Below, in pieces: positions 32,746 through 43,165 of a stretch of DNA of 64,000 bases. The translations under genes and the position numbers were made by a program. The stretch is from JACDCA01 sp963810305 (GTDB lineage: Bacteria > Acidobacteriota > Vicinamibacteria > Vicinamibacterales > 2-12-FULL-66-21), in the NCBI GenBank assembly GCA_963810305.1, contig CAWEMY010000002.1, positions 54,786 to 118,785 of the forward strand. The letters are read 5' to 3'. How positions within the stretch are numbered: position 1 is the stretch's first letter; each line of letters opens with the position of its first letter. The notes under the pieces are model-generated. The model saw nothing but the letters and a program-made list of their open reading frames with translations. It ran no database searches and was not told the DNA's origin.

Positions 32746-33390
32746 CTACGCCGTCATCGCGTAGACGGCGAGGTTGACCGCGAACTTCGTATTGTCTTCG
32801 CGCTGGAAGCGCTTGTTGCGCCAGTCGTAGTCCCATTCACACCCGTAATCCTTGTTGCTGTAGAGGACGCGGAGCCGGCCGCGGCGCTCCAGACCGCGCA
32901 GGTAGTCGTGGACGATCTCGTCTCCCCAGCCATTGAGCTCGTGCGATGTCTGAGGGGGCCCCTCGTCAAATTTGAAGAAGCTTCGGTACAGCGCATGGTC
33001 CGGCGGCAATTTTGGCAGCGAGCCGTCCCGACCGAAGATCGTCCGCATCTCCTGCTCGAACGTTCGGGCGTACAGACCGTTGACGTCGTGATTGCAGTCG
33101 TCGGAAAAGAGCAATCCGCCGTGTTCCACGAAGCTGCGGAGGCCATCACGCTCCCGCGCGGTAAAGCGCACGAGCTTGTGGCCGGTCATGAACAGGAAGG
33201 GAAAGGACAACAGTTCCTCGGACGAGGCGGCGACGACAACTTCCTCCGGAAACACACGGACAGTCGTATATTCGACCATCGAGTTGAGCACATTGGCAGC
33301 AACCTTGGGGTTGTAATCCCAGTCACCAGACTGGTAGCGCAGCCGCGCGAAGACGAATTCGGACGCGCGCGGACGCCCCTGCCCCTCCAT
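32746..33390 (-). CDS. DUF4159-domain protein
   Basis: 214 residues, starting MEGQGRPRASEFVFARLRYQ and continuing SGDWDYNPKVAANVLNSMVE, SFPFLFMTGHKLVRFT, LRSFVEHGGLLFSDDCNHDV and a C-terminal YSNKDYGCEWDYDW. The GGLLFSDDC-type segment is the mark of DUF4159, found in secreted or membrane proteins near MoxR ATPase/VWA operons. No signal peptide is visible in this start. It lies 40 bp upstream of pckA with the same orientation. Confidence 0.85.
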   Translation of the reverse strand: MEGQGRPRASEFVFARLRYQSGDWDYNPKVAANVLNSMVEYTTVRVFPEEVVVAASSEELLSFPFLFMTGHKLVRFTARERDGLRSFVEHGGLLFSDDCNHDVNGLYARTFEQEMRTIFGRDGSLPKLPPDHALYRSFFKFDEGPPQTSHELNGWGDEIVHDYLRGLERRGRLRVLYSNKDYGCEWDYDWRNKRFQREDNTKFAVNLAVYAMTA

Positions 33391-33398
33391 TCCTATTC

Positions 33399-33417
33399 TG
33401 GGGACTTCGTCCCCAGA
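33399..33417. repeat. Short hairpin in a GC-rich intergenic region
   Basis: CTGGGGACTTCGTCCCCAG is a perfect 8-bp stem with a TTC loop (a stable tetraloop-like hairpin), followed by CTC/CGCT-rich sequence to about 33500. It lies upstream of the DUF4159 gene between divergent genes and has no T-run. Confidence 0.6.
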
Positions 33418-33524
33418 CCCCTCACGCCGTCGCTCGCGGGGACCCCTCTCTCCCCGCTCCGCTCCGGCGGCTCACTCGCTGCGCTCGTTCGCGACATCCG
33501 GGGCATTCTAGCCGCCCCAAGCTC

Positions 33525-33530
33525 TATAAT
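33525..33530 (+). promoter_or_regulatory. Possible -10 box before the second ECF sigma gene
   Basis: TATAAT at 33525-33530 is a perfect -10 hexamer 38 bp upstream of the ATG at 33568. No convincing -35 box is found 16-18 bp further upstream, so it may be weak, activator-dependent or accidental. Confidence 0.35.
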
Positions 33531-33567
33531 GGTGCCTGTAAACGTTTGATGGCGTAGGGCGTAGTTG

Positions 33568-34197
33568 ATGGCAGGAGCCAAGGTAGCGGGGTCACCCGCT
33601 CGCGAAGCGGATGGCGCAGCGGCTTCGGCCGTCAAGGCAGCGCAAGCCGAAGGGCGGCACGCTGATGCGCGGGAGCGGTATGCCGAGCTGGTGGCGAGGC
33701 ACCAGCGTCGCGCGTCCCGGATCGCTTTCCATTACCTCCGCGACTCCGCGGAGGCGGATGAGGCGGTGCAGGATGCGTTCGTCAAAGCGTATTCGCATCT
33801 GCAGACGTTTCGGGAAGAGCTCCCTTTCGAAGTCTGGTTCACGCGCATCCTGATCAACGGATGCCTGGATCGCATCAAGGCGCGGACGAGGCGCGAGCGT
33901 TGGATTACCTCGATGCCGGACGGCCCGGGCGGCGAGCGCGATTTCGCCGAACGGACCCCCGGGCATGGTCCATCGCCTGAAGAGCAGCTGTTGGCGAAGG
34001 AACGGGGTCGCAGGGTCGCCAGGGCATTGGCGAAACTGCCGGACCGGCAGCGAACAGTTTTCATGCTGAGCCACTACGAGGGCTGCAGTTCACGGGAGGT
34101 CAGCGGGCTCACCGGGCTCAACGAGTCGACAGTGCGCGTGCATCTGTTTCGGGCAATTCGCAAGTTGAGGGTTTTGCTGAATGAAGCCACTCTTTAA
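33568..34197 (+). CDS. ECF RNA polymerase sigma factor (2 of 3)
   Basis: 209 residues from ATG 33568 (a TTG three bases earlier is in frame). Region 2 reads YAELVARHQRRASRIAFHYL, EADEAVQDAFVKAYSHLQTF and FEVWFTRILINGCLDRIKAR; region 4 reads LPDRQRTVFMLSHYEGCSSR and EVSGLTGLNESTVRVHLFRA. The next gene overlaps by 17 bp and looks like its anti-sigma factor. Confidence 0.92.
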   Translation: MAGAKVAGSPAREADGAAASAVKAAQAEGRHADARERYAELVARHQRRASRIAFHYLRDSAEADEAVQDAFVKAYSHLQTFREELPFEVWFTRILINGCLDRIKARTRRERWITSMPDGPGGERDFAERTPGHGPSPEEQLLAKERGRRVARALAKLPDRQRTVFMLSHYEGCSSREVSGLTGLNESTVRVHLFRAIRKLRVLLNEATL

Positions 34198-34816
34198 CCG
34201 TCTCGCCGGCCGCCATCTGGATGACGCGTCGCTCGCCGCGATCTGGACGTCCATGACCGCGGCTGGCGCTTCCGTCACGGCCGGTGCGAGTGACCCGCAC
34301 CTTGCGTCCTGCGGCGAGTGCCGCGTGCGATACGACGCCTTTGCCACGTGGATGGAAGAGATCCGCGCCGATGCCCGGCTCGAGGCGGACGAGATCTTCA
34401 CTCCGGAGCGGCTCGCGGCCCAGCAGGCGGTGATCTCCAGGCGCCTGGAAGCTGCCGAGCGTCCGGCCCGCGTGATCGCCTTTCCGAAGTTCTCATCGAG
34501 CACCACCGGAAGATCCGCCCCGGTTCGACGCTGGATCGCCGCCGCCGCCGCCGCCGGCCTTCTCGTCGGGCTTGGTCTCGGGCAGATCATGGACCTGCGT
34601 CACTTTGGCGACCCGCGAACCTTTCCCGGCGCTCGTACGGTTCAGCAGCCACGCGTCGATGCCACGGCACGCGCCGCGGTCCCGGCGAACGCCGGCGGCA
34701 ACGAGGAAGTGCTGCTCCTCGAGCTCGAGGCCGCCGCGACGCCCCAGTACGAGGCGCTTCGCGCGTACGAGACGTTGACGCCGAGGGCAGCCGACTTCCT
34801 CCAGTCGTCCAGGTAA
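34181..34816 (+). CDS. Anti-sigma factor-like membrane protein
   Basis: 211 residues. A short cytoplasmic part contains DPHLASCGECRVRYDAF, matching the H-x3-C-x2-C core of zinc-finger anti-sigma domains. A single helix (WIAAAAAAGLLVGLGLGQI) follows near residue 115, and a periplasmic tail ends ETLTPRAADFLQSSR. It overlaps the ECF gene by 17 bp, so expression is coupled; the role in holding the sigma factor at the membrane is inferred. Confidence 0.78.
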   Translation: MKPLFNRLAGRHLDDASLAAIWTSMTAAGASVTAGASDPHLASCGECRVRYDAFATWMEEIRADARLEADEIFTPERLAAQQAVISRRLEAAERPARVIAFPKFSSSTTGRSAPVRRWIAAAAAAGLLVGLGLGQIMDLRHFGDPRTFPGARTVQQPRVDATARAAVPANAGGNEEVLLLELEAAATPQYEALRAYETLTPRAADFLQSSR

Positions 34817-34818
34817 CG

Positions 34819-36033
34819 GTGAGCGTTCCGCAGCCAGTGATCTTCCGTAAGGGCCTCGACATGAAGGAGGCCGTCGCCGGAGAGCTCTCGGCGGCCTACG
34901 ACAGTGCGCTGGTCGACAAGATCCGCGATGCGGATTTCACCTACGCCTCCGGGCGTCTGACGGTTCATCTCGCACGCGAGTTCGGATTCTGTTACGGAGT
35001 CGACCGCGCCGTTGACTACGCCTACCAGGCACGGCGGCGTTTCCCGGGCCGCAACGTGTTTTTGACCGGCGAAATCATCCACAACCCGCACGTCAACGAT
35101 CGCCTGCGAGCGCAGGGCATCCGGTTTCTTTCGGATCCGCATGAACAGCGGGAGACACTCGGCCCCGAGGACGTCGTCATCCTGCCGGCGTTCGGCGTCA
35201 CCGTTGCGGACATGGCGCAGTTCACCGAGCAGGGCTGCACCCTCGTCGATACGACCTGCGGATCCGTGCTGAACGTCTGGAAGAACGTCACGCGCTACGC
35301 CCGCGACGGTTTCACCTCCGTCATTCACGGCAAAGTGCGTCATGAAGAGACGCGCGCCACGGCGTCGCAGGCGTTGAAGTTTCCCGGCGGGCATTATCTC
35401 GTCGTGCTCGACCGTGACGAGGCGGGTATCGCATGCGACTACATCCGGCGTGGAGGTGACCGCGAGGCCTTTTTCGCCCGTTTCTCGGCGGCAATTTCCC
35501 CCGGTTTCGACCCGGATCGCGATCTGACACGGGTCGGCTGCGCGAACCAGACGACGATGCTGATGTCGGAGTCGCTGGCGATCGGTGAGATGTTCCGCGA
35601 GGCGATGCACGACCGATACGGCGAGGCCGAGTTGACGGCGCACTTCCGCGCGTTCGACACGATCTGCAGCGCGACACAAGAGCGTCAGGACGCGGTCAAC
35701 GCGCTGCTCGACGGCTTCCCCCTCGATCTGATGATCGTCGTTGGCGGCTACAACAGCAGCAACACCTGCAACCTGGCGCGGCTCTGCGCCGAACGGGTGC
35801 CGACCTACCACATTGCAGAACCGGACGGGCTGGTTTCGGCGGACGAAATCCGGCACCGTCCCGTCGGGGCGCCCTCAACGACTGTCGGGATCGAGCGGCT
35901 TTCGGCCGGATGGTTGCCGAAAGAAGGGGAAATCGTGATCGGCATCACTGCGGGAGCATCGACACCGAACAATATCGTCGGGGAAGTGGTCCGAACGCTG
36001 GATCGCCTGACCAATCTGGGAGCGGCTCGTTAA
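34819..36033 (+). CDS. ispH: 4-hydroxy-3-methylbut-2-enyl diphosphate reductase (long form)
   Basis: 404 residues from GTG 34819, longer than the 310-residue E. coli enzyme and like the cyanobacterial/plant type. The three cluster cysteines are in FGFCYGVDRAVD, DTTCGSVLNVWK and NSSNTCNLARLC. EIIHNPHVNDRL and the late GITAGASTPNNIVGEVV are also conserved. It carries out the last step of the MEP isoprenoid pathway, making IPP and DMAPP with an Fe-S cluster. It starts 2 bp after the anti-sigma-like gene. The frame is open further upstream, but that part is antisense-like coding of the neighbouring gene and is rejected. Confidence 0.95.
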   Translation: MSVPQPVIFRKGLDMKEAVAGELSAAYDSALVDKIRDADFTYASGRLTVHLAREFGFCYGVDRAVDYAYQARRRFPGRNVFLTGEIIHNPHVNDRLRAQGIRFLSDPHEQRETLGPEDVVILPAFGVTVADMAQFTEQGCTLVDTTCGSVLNVWKNVTRYARDGFTSVIHGKVRHEETRATASQALKFPGGHYLVVLDRDEAGIACDYIRRGGDREAFFARFSAAISPGFDPDRDLTRVGCANQTTMLMSESLAIGEMFREAMHDRYGEAELTAHFRAFDTICSATQERQDAVNALLDGFPLDLMIVVGGYNSSNTCNLARLCAERVPTYHIAEPDGLVSADEIRHRPVGAPSTTVGIERLSAGWLPKEGEIVIGITAGASTPNNIVGEVVRTLDRLTNLGAAR

Positions 36034-36056
36034 GGCCGCGACTGGCGTAGGCGACG

Positions 36057-36335
36057 TTAGCGTTCGATTTTGGACAGTTCCGCGGTTGCCGCCTCGGTCA
36101 GGACGATCTTGACCTTCCGGCCACGCTGGCGGCTCAGAAACTGGTAGAGGTCGCTTCCGGGTTTCACCATGACCGTCGCCTGCTCGCCGAGGGCGAAATA
36201 GCCTTCCTGCACCTCGTGATCGGCGGAATTGACCTGCACCGTGACGACGGTTTCGTCCTTGTCGGATGCGCGGCCGACGCTGAATCCCACCAGGAGCAGC
36301 GCCATCACCATCCAACCGGTCATTGCGAGTTTCAC
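36057..36335 (-). CDS. Small secreted or membrane-anchored protein (92 aa)
   Basis: From a GTG at 36335 with AAGGGGG 9 bases upstream it reads VKLAMTGWMVMALLLVGFSV, a signal or anchor helix, then TVVTVQVNSADHEVQEGYF and TVMVKPGSDLYQFLSR, ending LTEAATAELSKIER. Probably periplasmic. The longer upstream frame has no signal logic and is not used. Divergent from the Spy-like gene; the 219 bp between them show no clear promoter pair. No family recognised. Confidence 0.6.
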   Translation of the reverse strand: MKLAMTGWMVMALLLVGFSVGRASDKDETVVTVQVNSADHEVQEGYFALGEQATVMVKPGSDLYQFLSRQRGRKVKIVLTEAATAELSKIER

Positions 36336-36554
36336 GTCGCCGCCCCCTTGATGCAGCCGGATCGGCCATTCGACCCGTCCAGGCGCACGTGTGCAAGCGG
36401 ATTGCCATGGTTCAATCTGTTTGCGGTTCAACGACATGCCGTAACAGCCTGAGCCGCTGAAAGAGACACCCACGCCACCGAGCGGGTAAACATGGCCCCC
36501 ACCCTGGGTCGTAAATACACGTGTTCACCTCTTTTTCGGAGATCAGCAACACAA

Positions 36555-37067
36555 ATGGCCAGGCAGATCAGTCGGGCGCTTCTCGTGCTCTTCGTCATTT
36601 CTGTCGTCTACTCAAGGGCTGAGTTGGCCGCTGCGGGGACGCGCGCGCCACAGCAGCAGCCGCAGACGGAACGTCGGGATGAGAAATCCTCCTCCGGCCA
36701 TCAGCGGACCGCCTGGTGGAAGGACGAAAAGGCGCGCGCCGAGATCGGCTTCAATGCCGACCAGGCCGCCGAGATCGATCGGATCTTCAAGGCCTATATC
36801 GAGAAAGCCAGACCGCTCCGCGACGAAGTCAATGCCCTCGAGAAGGGGCTCTCCGAGACGATGAAGGCGAATACGGCGGACGTTTCCGTCGTCGCGCAGC
36901 AGGTTGACAGGGTAGAAAACAAGCGCGCCGAGCTGAACAAGCTTCGCGTCGTGATGCTGTATCGCATGCACCGCGTCCTGACTCCCGATCAGAACGTCCG
37001 GCTCCGGACCTACATGGACCGCCGGGAAGCCGATCGAAAGAAGCAGGACGGCGACCGCCGCTGGTAG
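36555..37067 (+). CDS. Spy/CpxP-like periplasmic protein
   Basis: 170 residues from ATG 36555. After the signal (ISRALLVLFVISVVYSRAEL) the mature part is all-helical and charged: WWKDEKARAEIGFNADQAAE, IDRIFKAYIEKARPLRDE, ALEKGLSETMKANTADVSV and MLYRMHRVLTPDQNVRLRT. The last segment with LTPDQ is the LTxxQ signature of the Spy/CpxP and heavy-metal-resistance group of periplasmic chaperone/sensor proteins. It stands upstream of the efflux locus, in keeping with an envelope-stress role. The TAG stop belongs to a REP-A copy. Confidence 0.78.
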   Translation: MARQISRALLVLFVISVVYSRAELAAAGTRAPQQQPQTERRDEKSSSGHQRTAWWKDEKARAEIGFNADQAAEIDRIFKAYIEKARPLRDEVNALEKGLSETMKANTADVSVVAQQVDRVENKRAELNKLRVVMLYRMHRVLTPDQNVRLRTYMDRREADRKKQDGDRRW

Positions 37068-37090
37068 GGGCGGTTCCCGAACGTCCCTGC
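37064..37090. repeat. REP-A copy (degenerate) overlapping a stop codon
   Basis: GTAGGGGCGGTTCCCGAACGTCCCTGC. TAG at 37065-37067 is the stop of the Spy-like gene. The right arm is degenerate compared with other copies. Confidence 0.85.
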
Positions 37091-37131
37091 CTCGACTACC
37101 ATTTCGCTCGTCGCATCACTGGAGGATATTC

Positions 37132-38769
37132 TTGAGCACGACCGCACGCACGCTGGCCGTTGCCGGCTTCATCATCGTTTCGACGCTCCCAGCCGCCGCC
37201 CAAACATCGCAGCCGCCGACCGACGAACACGTCAAGGCACTGATCGCTCAGGCGATGCAGCAGACCGCGCAGCAGCCGCCGGCCACTGCCGGCGCCGCCT
37301 GTCGATCGCGCAGGCCGGTCCGACGAGTGAATCTGACCGAAGCAGGAAGCCGTGGCGCGGGCCAGAGAGAAGAACCTGACGCTCATCTCCGAACGCATCA
37401 CGCCGCAGACCTGGGATTACACGATGGCGGCGACTCGCGCGAATTACCGATGAACGCTGACCTCGGCGGTCTCCAACCAGTCGCAGGTTCGCGTGACAAC
37501 CGACGTGTTCTCGGGCGGCAGCCGAGTGCTCACGGATACGCAGAGCTGGTCGGCGGGTCTCGCGCAGAACATGTGGCGCGGCGGGGGCAATCTACACGGT
37601 CAACTGGACCAATAATCGAGTCGATAGCGATTCTCGGAGCAGCACCTTCAACCCCAGCTTCACCAGCGGTCTGCAGGGGCGCTTCACCCAACCGTTGTTG
37701 CGCAACTTCAAGATCGACGCGACCCGCGCGCAGATCCTGACCAACGAGATCAATCAGCAGATCGCCGAGATCAACGCTGAGCGCGCAGGAGGTGACGCAT
37801 CCTCGCGCAGGTGCGAAACGCGTACTGGGAGCTCGTCTACGCTCGCCAGGCGGTCGAGGCGGCGCAGGGCTCCCTCGAACTGGCGCAGAAGCTGGTGGCC
37901 GACAACCGGGCGCGGGTCGAGATCGGCACGATGGCGCCGATCGACGTCGTCCAGGCGCAGGCGGAGGAGGCGACCCGCCGCCAGCAGCTGGTGACCGCCC
38001 AGGCGACGCTCCGCAACAACGAGCTCGCACTCAAACGCCTGATCGTGAGCGGCACCGATGATGAGCTCTGGCGCGCGACGATCGTGCCGACCGACCGGCC
38101 GATCGTCACGGCCCAGCCGATCGATCTCGAGGCTGCGGTGCGAACCGCGCTGAGCCAGCGCACCGACATGAGCGTCACGAAGAAGAACCTCGAAGCGACC
38201 GACATCTCGCTGCGCGCCCAGCGCAACCAGACCCTGCCGCGATCTGCAGGCTCATCGGCACCTACAACCTGGCTGGACAGGGCGGTACGCAGCTCGAACG
38301 AGACCGCCTCACGGGCGAGATCGTCAACATCATTCCCGGGCGGCTATTCGATGCGCTCCGCGCGATCGCGAATCTGGGATGCACCTCAGTGGACGCTTCA
38401 GCTGCAATTCGCCTATCCGATCGGCACCAGCGCCAACGAGGCGAACCTCGCGCGCCAGCGGCTTCTCAAGACTGCAGACCGAGGCCTCGTTAAAGGCCAC
38501 CGAGCTGCAGGTCGCGACCGAAGTCACCGGCGGCGGCGCTCGCGGTCCGCAACTCGCTCGAAGCGATGCAGGCGTCGCAGGTATCACGCGAGCTGTCCGA
38601 GCAGCGGCTGACCGCCGTCCAGAGCAAGTTCGAAGTCGGGATGTCCACCAACTATGAGGTCGTGCAGGCGCAGCGCGATCTGAACGACGCGCGCAACAGC
38701 GAGCTGCGGGCGCTGCTGAATTACCAGCGCGCCCTCATCGACTTCCAGCGCGTCCAGATCACCCGGTAG
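37132..38769 (+). CDS. TolC-family outer-membrane efflux protein (many frame breaks)
   Basis: TTG start at 37132 after GGAGGA; a signal peptide (LAVAGFIIVSTLPAAAQ) follows. Across several frames the pieces read as one TolC-type protein: ARAREKNLTLISERITPQTW, SNQSQVRVTTDVFSGGSRVL, LLRNFKIDATRAQILTNEIN, RNAYWELVYARQAVEAAQGS, VEIGTMAPIDVVQAQAEEAT, FAYPIGTSANEANLARQRL and SKFEVGMSTNYEVVQAQRDL. These form the helical hairpins of a trimeric channel. At least eight one-base shifts and an in-frame TGA at 37451-37453 interrupt it. Homology continues across every break, so base-calling errors are the simplest explanation; a recent pseudogene is the alternative. It is followed after 2 bp by the pump adaptor. 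Confidence 0.8.
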
Positions 38770-38771
38770 CA

Positions 38772-40038
38772 ATGCGTAAATTCGTTGTCGTTGCCGTCAT
38801 CGCCGTCGTCGGTCTCGCCGGCGTCCTGTTGTACAAGCGCAACGGGACCGAGACGTCCGCGGCGGCGGGCGCGGCCGGCGCCGGCGGGCGTGGCGGCACT
38901 CGCCCGCCGATGCCGGTGGAGACGGTGCCGGTCACGCGCGGACCCGTCGCCGAGCGGGCGACCATTGTCGGGACGCTGATCGGCGCCGCGACAGTCGAAG
39001 CAGTACCGAAGGTAAACGGGCGGCTCCAGGAGGTCAACGTCCGTCTCGGGGACCCGGTTCGCCGGGGTCAGGCCATTGCCAAAGTGGAGGATCGCGAGAT
39101 CCGCGAGCAGGTGAACCAGGCGGAAGCGGCGTTCAAGGTCTCGGACGCGACGATCCGACAGCGCGAAGCGGACCTGAAGCTTGCGCAGACCAACCTGGAC
39201 CGCAACAAGAGTCTGCTCGAAAGGCAATTACTCCCCCGCCAGACGTATGACGACACCGAGGCGCGCTATCAGGCCGCCGTGGCGCAGCTCGATCTCGCCC
39301 GCGCGCAGCACTCACAGTCGAAGGCGCGGCTCGACGAGCTGCACATCAACCTCGCCAACACGGTGATCTCGTCTCCGGTCGACGGCTTCATCGGCAAGCG
39401 GTATCTCGATCCGGGCGCTTCTGTCAGCCCCAACGCGCCGGTGGCGTCGGTGGTGGACATCCGCACGGTTCGAATGGTGGCCAACGTCGTCGAGAAGGAC
39501 GTCAGGCGACTGACCGCCGGGATGGAGGCGCAGGTCCAGGTCGATGCGTTCCCTGGCGAGAAGTTCGTCGGCCGCGTTAGCCGGATCGCGCCGGTGTTCG
39601 ATCCTCAAACGCGCACCGCGGAGATGGAAATCGAAGTTCCGAACCAGAGCTACCGGCTCAAGCCGGGGATGTACGCGCGCGTCGAGCTGACCCTCGACAG
39701 CCGGACGAACGCGCTGACACTCCCGCGCGCCGCGATCGTGGAGCTCGAGGGCAAGAGCGGCATCTTCGTGGCGAGCGGGCCGGCGCCAGCCTCAAATGCG
39801 GCGCAGGCGCCGGGCGGCGCTGCTGCGCTGACCGCGCGGTTCGTGCCGGTCGTCGTCGGCATCCGTGACGAAGAGAAGGTTGAAGTCAGCGCGGGCGTCA
39901 CCGAGGGCATGCGCGTCATCACGACCGGCGCCCTCGCGTCTGAAGGATGGCGACCGCATTGTGATGTCCGGGGGCGGACGCAGAGGCGGCGATGCGCCGG
40001 CGGGCGCCGGGCGCCAGGGGCAAGGGGGTGGACGGTGA
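38772..40038 (+). CDS. RND efflux periplasmic adaptor (AcrA/MexA type; one frame break)
   Basis: MRKFVVVAVIAVVGLAGVLL is a membrane anchor or signal, then the barrel-sandwich (EAVPKVNGRLQEVNVRLGDP, GQAIAKVEDREIREQVNQAE), a coiled coil, and the second lipoyl half (ISSPVDGFIGKRYLDPGASV). The beta-barrel reads TAGMEAQVQVDAFPGEKFVG. Near 39945 the frame shifts; the corrected end reads ALASLKDGDRIVMSG and a Gly-rich tail, stopping at 40038. The adaptor bridges the inner-membrane pump and TolC. Its stop overlaps the GTG start of the pump gene by 4 bp. Confidence 0.88.
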
Positions 40039-43000
40039 GCATTCCTCGGATAGCGATTCAGCGGCCGGTCACGATGTTCATGCTCTCGGGCGTGATCATC
40101 CTGATCGGATGGTTGTCGTTCAGCGCGTCTGCCAGTCGACCTGATGCCGGACGTTTCCTTCCCGAGCCTCACCGTCCGCGTCAGCTACGCCGGCGTCGGC
40201 CCGCTCGAGATGGAGGAGCTCGTCACCCGGCCGCTGGAGCAGGCGATGAGCGCCGTCGCCGGGCTGGAGCGTCTCGAGTCGACGTCGTCCGAGGGATCCA
40301 GCCGCGTCACCCTCAATTTCGCGTGGGGCACCGACCTGAATGAGGCCGCCGACGATGTGAGAAACCGTCTCGATCGCGTCCGCGGACGCCTTCCGGAAGA
40401 AGCCGACGCGCCGGTCTTGTTCAAGTTCGACGCGAACACCTTCCCGATCATGGGCGTCGGTGTCGAAGGGGACTTCGACCGCGATCCGGCTTCGCGAGAT
40501 CGGCGAGCACGATCTGTCGCCGCGGCTCGAGCGAGTGCCCGGGGTGGCGTCGGTCACCGTCGAAGGCGGACTGCGCCGCCAGATCCACGTCGAGCTCTCG
40601 AAGGAGAAGATCACCGCGCTCAACCTGCCGGTCGATCGGATCACCAACCTGCTGCGGAGTGAGAATCAGAACATCCCGCTCGGCGAAATCGACGAAGGAG
40701 ATCGGACCTACCTCGTTCGCAGCCAGGGACAGTTCGAGAATCTCGAACGAGATCCGCGATCTGGTCGTCATGACCCGTTCGGGTGTGCCCGTCTACCTCC
40801 GCGACATCGCCGAGGTGAAGGACACGGCCGAGGACTTCCGGTCGTTTCACGCGCATCAACGGCAAGCCGGGCGTGCGGCTGCGGATCACCAAACAGTCCG
40901 GCCAGAACACGGTCCAGATCGCCGACGCCGTCCGCGTCGAAGATCGCCAAGATCAACCGTGAGGTGCCCGGGATCACGCTGACCGTGCTCGACGACAGCT
41001 CGATCTTCATCAAGCGCTCGATCACCGCGGTCCAGGAGCACGCGCTCCTCGGCGGTGCTCTCGTGATGCTGATCATCTTCGTCTTCCTCCGCGACATCCG
41101 CGCGACGTTCATCGTGTTCACCTCGATCCCGATCTCGGTGATCGGCACCTTCGCGCTGCTCTACTTCAACGGCTACACGCTGAACACGATGACCTTCGGC
41201 GGCCTGGCACTCGGCATCGGCATGATCGTCGACGCCTCGATTGTCGTCATCGAGAACACCTTCCGGCACATGGAACACGGCAAGGACCGGATGCAGGCGT
41301 CGATCGACGGCTCCGAGGAAGTGTGGTCGGCGATCCTGGCGTCGACGCTGACGCACATCGCGGTGTTCATTCCGCTGCTCTTCCTGACCGGCGTGTCGAG
41401 CATCCTCTTCAAGCAGCTCTCGGTCGTCGTGATGTTCTCGCTGACGATGTCGCTGTTCGTCGCGGTGACGATCGTTCCGGTGCTGTGCTCGCGGATGTTG
41501 AAACTGCCGGCGCCGGCCGAGCAGCGCCACGGCGTGGTCGGACGCCTCTACACGTGGAGCGAACGGTTCTTCGCCGGGATGGACAACGGCTACAGCCGGC
41601 TGATCCGGAAGTCGCTCGTGCATCGACCGACGGTGCTCGGCGATCGGCGCGGCAGCGGTCGTCGCGGCTGTCCTGATCCTGCCGACGATCGGCTTCGAAC
41701 TGATGCCGCAGGCGGACGAGGGAGAAGTGAGCGTGACGGCGGAACTGCCGGTCGGCACGCGGATCGAGCGCGCGCAGGATGTCGCGACGCGCCTCGAGAC
41801 CATGATGCCGGAGCTCGTGCCCGAAGCCGAGATGGTGCTCACGCAGGCGGGCGGCGGCGGGTCCGATGGGCGGCGGCGCCAACCGGACCAACGTGACGCT
41901 GCGACTGGTGCCGCGGGGCGAGCGGACGCGCACCAGCGAGACGATCGCCCGCGATCTGAACCGGCAGCTGGCCGGCGTCCTGCCCGGGCGTGATCATCAC
42001 GACCCGCGCCTCCGGCGGCAATTCGCAGATGAACCGCATCATGGGCGGCGGTGACAGCCGCATCTCGCTCGAGATCCGCGGTGACGACCTCAAGCAGGCG
42101 GACACCCTCGCCCAGGCGGCCAAGGCGGTCATGGACAAGGTGCCGGATGTGCGCAACGCGCGCGTCGGGCGTGACGCCGGACGCCCCGAGATCGCGATCC
42201 AGGTGGACCGGCCCAAGGCGGCGCTGCTCGGCCTCTCGGTCACCGGCGTCGCGGATTCGATCCGGACCAGCGTCGGCGGCACGCAGGCGGCGTTCTTCCG
42301 CGAGTCCGGCAACGAGTTCCCGATCATCGTCCGGCTCCGCGAGGAGGACCGCGGCCGGGTCGAAGATGTCGGCAGCGTGTTGATCAGCAGCCCCGACCGG
42401 TCAGGTGCTGCAGGCGAAGAACCTGCTCGAGCTGCAGACGCAGTCAGGACCGACGGAGATCCAGCGCAAGAACCAGGAGCGCATCATCCGCGTGTCGGCG
42501 GAGCCGCAGACGACGCTGAGCGACGCGATGCGCGAGGTCCAGGCGCAGCTGTCGCAGCTCTCCGTACCGAATGACTTCGCCGTCGGATTTGGCGCCGAGG
42601 CGGAGGAGCAGGCCCGCGCCTTCAACCAGCTCAGAACCATGCTGATCCTGGCGATCATCCTGGTGTACGCGGTCATGGCTTCGCAGTACGAATCACTCCG
42701 GGATCCGCTGGTGATCATGTTCTCGGTGCCGCTGGCCGCGATCGGTGTCGTGCTCGCGCTCAAGCTCACCGGCACGACTTTCAGCCTCCAGGCCTATATC
42801 GGAGTAATCATGCTGGCGGGCATCGTCGTAAGTAATGCGATCCTGCTTGTCGATTACACCAACATCCTGCGGCGGCGCGACAAGATGCCGTTGCGCGAGG
42901 CGGTTGAAACAGCAGGCCGAACCCGGCTGCGGCCGATTCTGATGACGACCCTGGCGACGATTCTCGGCCTGGTGCCGATGTCGCTCGGCATCGGCGAGGG

Positions 43001-43148
43001 AGCCGAGCTGCAGGCGCCGCTGGCGCGAGTGGTCATCGGCGGACTTACCGCGTCCACCCTCATCACGCTCGTCGTCGTCCCGACCGTCTACACGATCTTC
43101 GAGGAAGGTTTGAAAGGCCTGCGCTCGGGAGCGCCGACGCACTCCTGA
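40035..43148 (+). CDS. RND-family efflux pump inner-membrane subunit (AcrB type; many frame breaks)
   Basis: GTG start at 40035: VSIPRIAIQRPVTMFMLSGV is the usual N-terminal helix. Across the frames follow LMPDVSFPSLTVRVSYAG, the porter region, TLTVLDDSSIFIKRSITAVQ, the central helices (GGALVMLIIFVFLRDIRATF, ALGIGMIVDASIVVIENTF with the proton-relay Asp), the second half and final helices (AIILVYAVMASQYESLRDPL, LGLVPMSLGIGEGAELQAPL). About nine one-base shifts occur between 40130 and 42405, roughly one per 350 bp. The total of about 1037 codons is normal for a trimeric drug or lipid exporter. I treat it as a real gene with a damaged sequence. Confidence 0.85.
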
Positions 43149-43165
43149 ACGCTCAAATAGCGACT

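Noticed and set aside
34318..34818. Long N-terminal extension of the ispH frame
   Set aside because: It overlaps the anti-sigma-like gene in another frame; IspH homology starts only after the GTG at 34819.
37451..37453. TGA in the TolC gene as a selenocysteine codon, given selB in the window
   Set aside because: The TolC family has no cysteine or redox residue at this place (a Pro is usual after the Arg), no SECIS-like hairpin was apparent just downstream, and the gene has many other errors.
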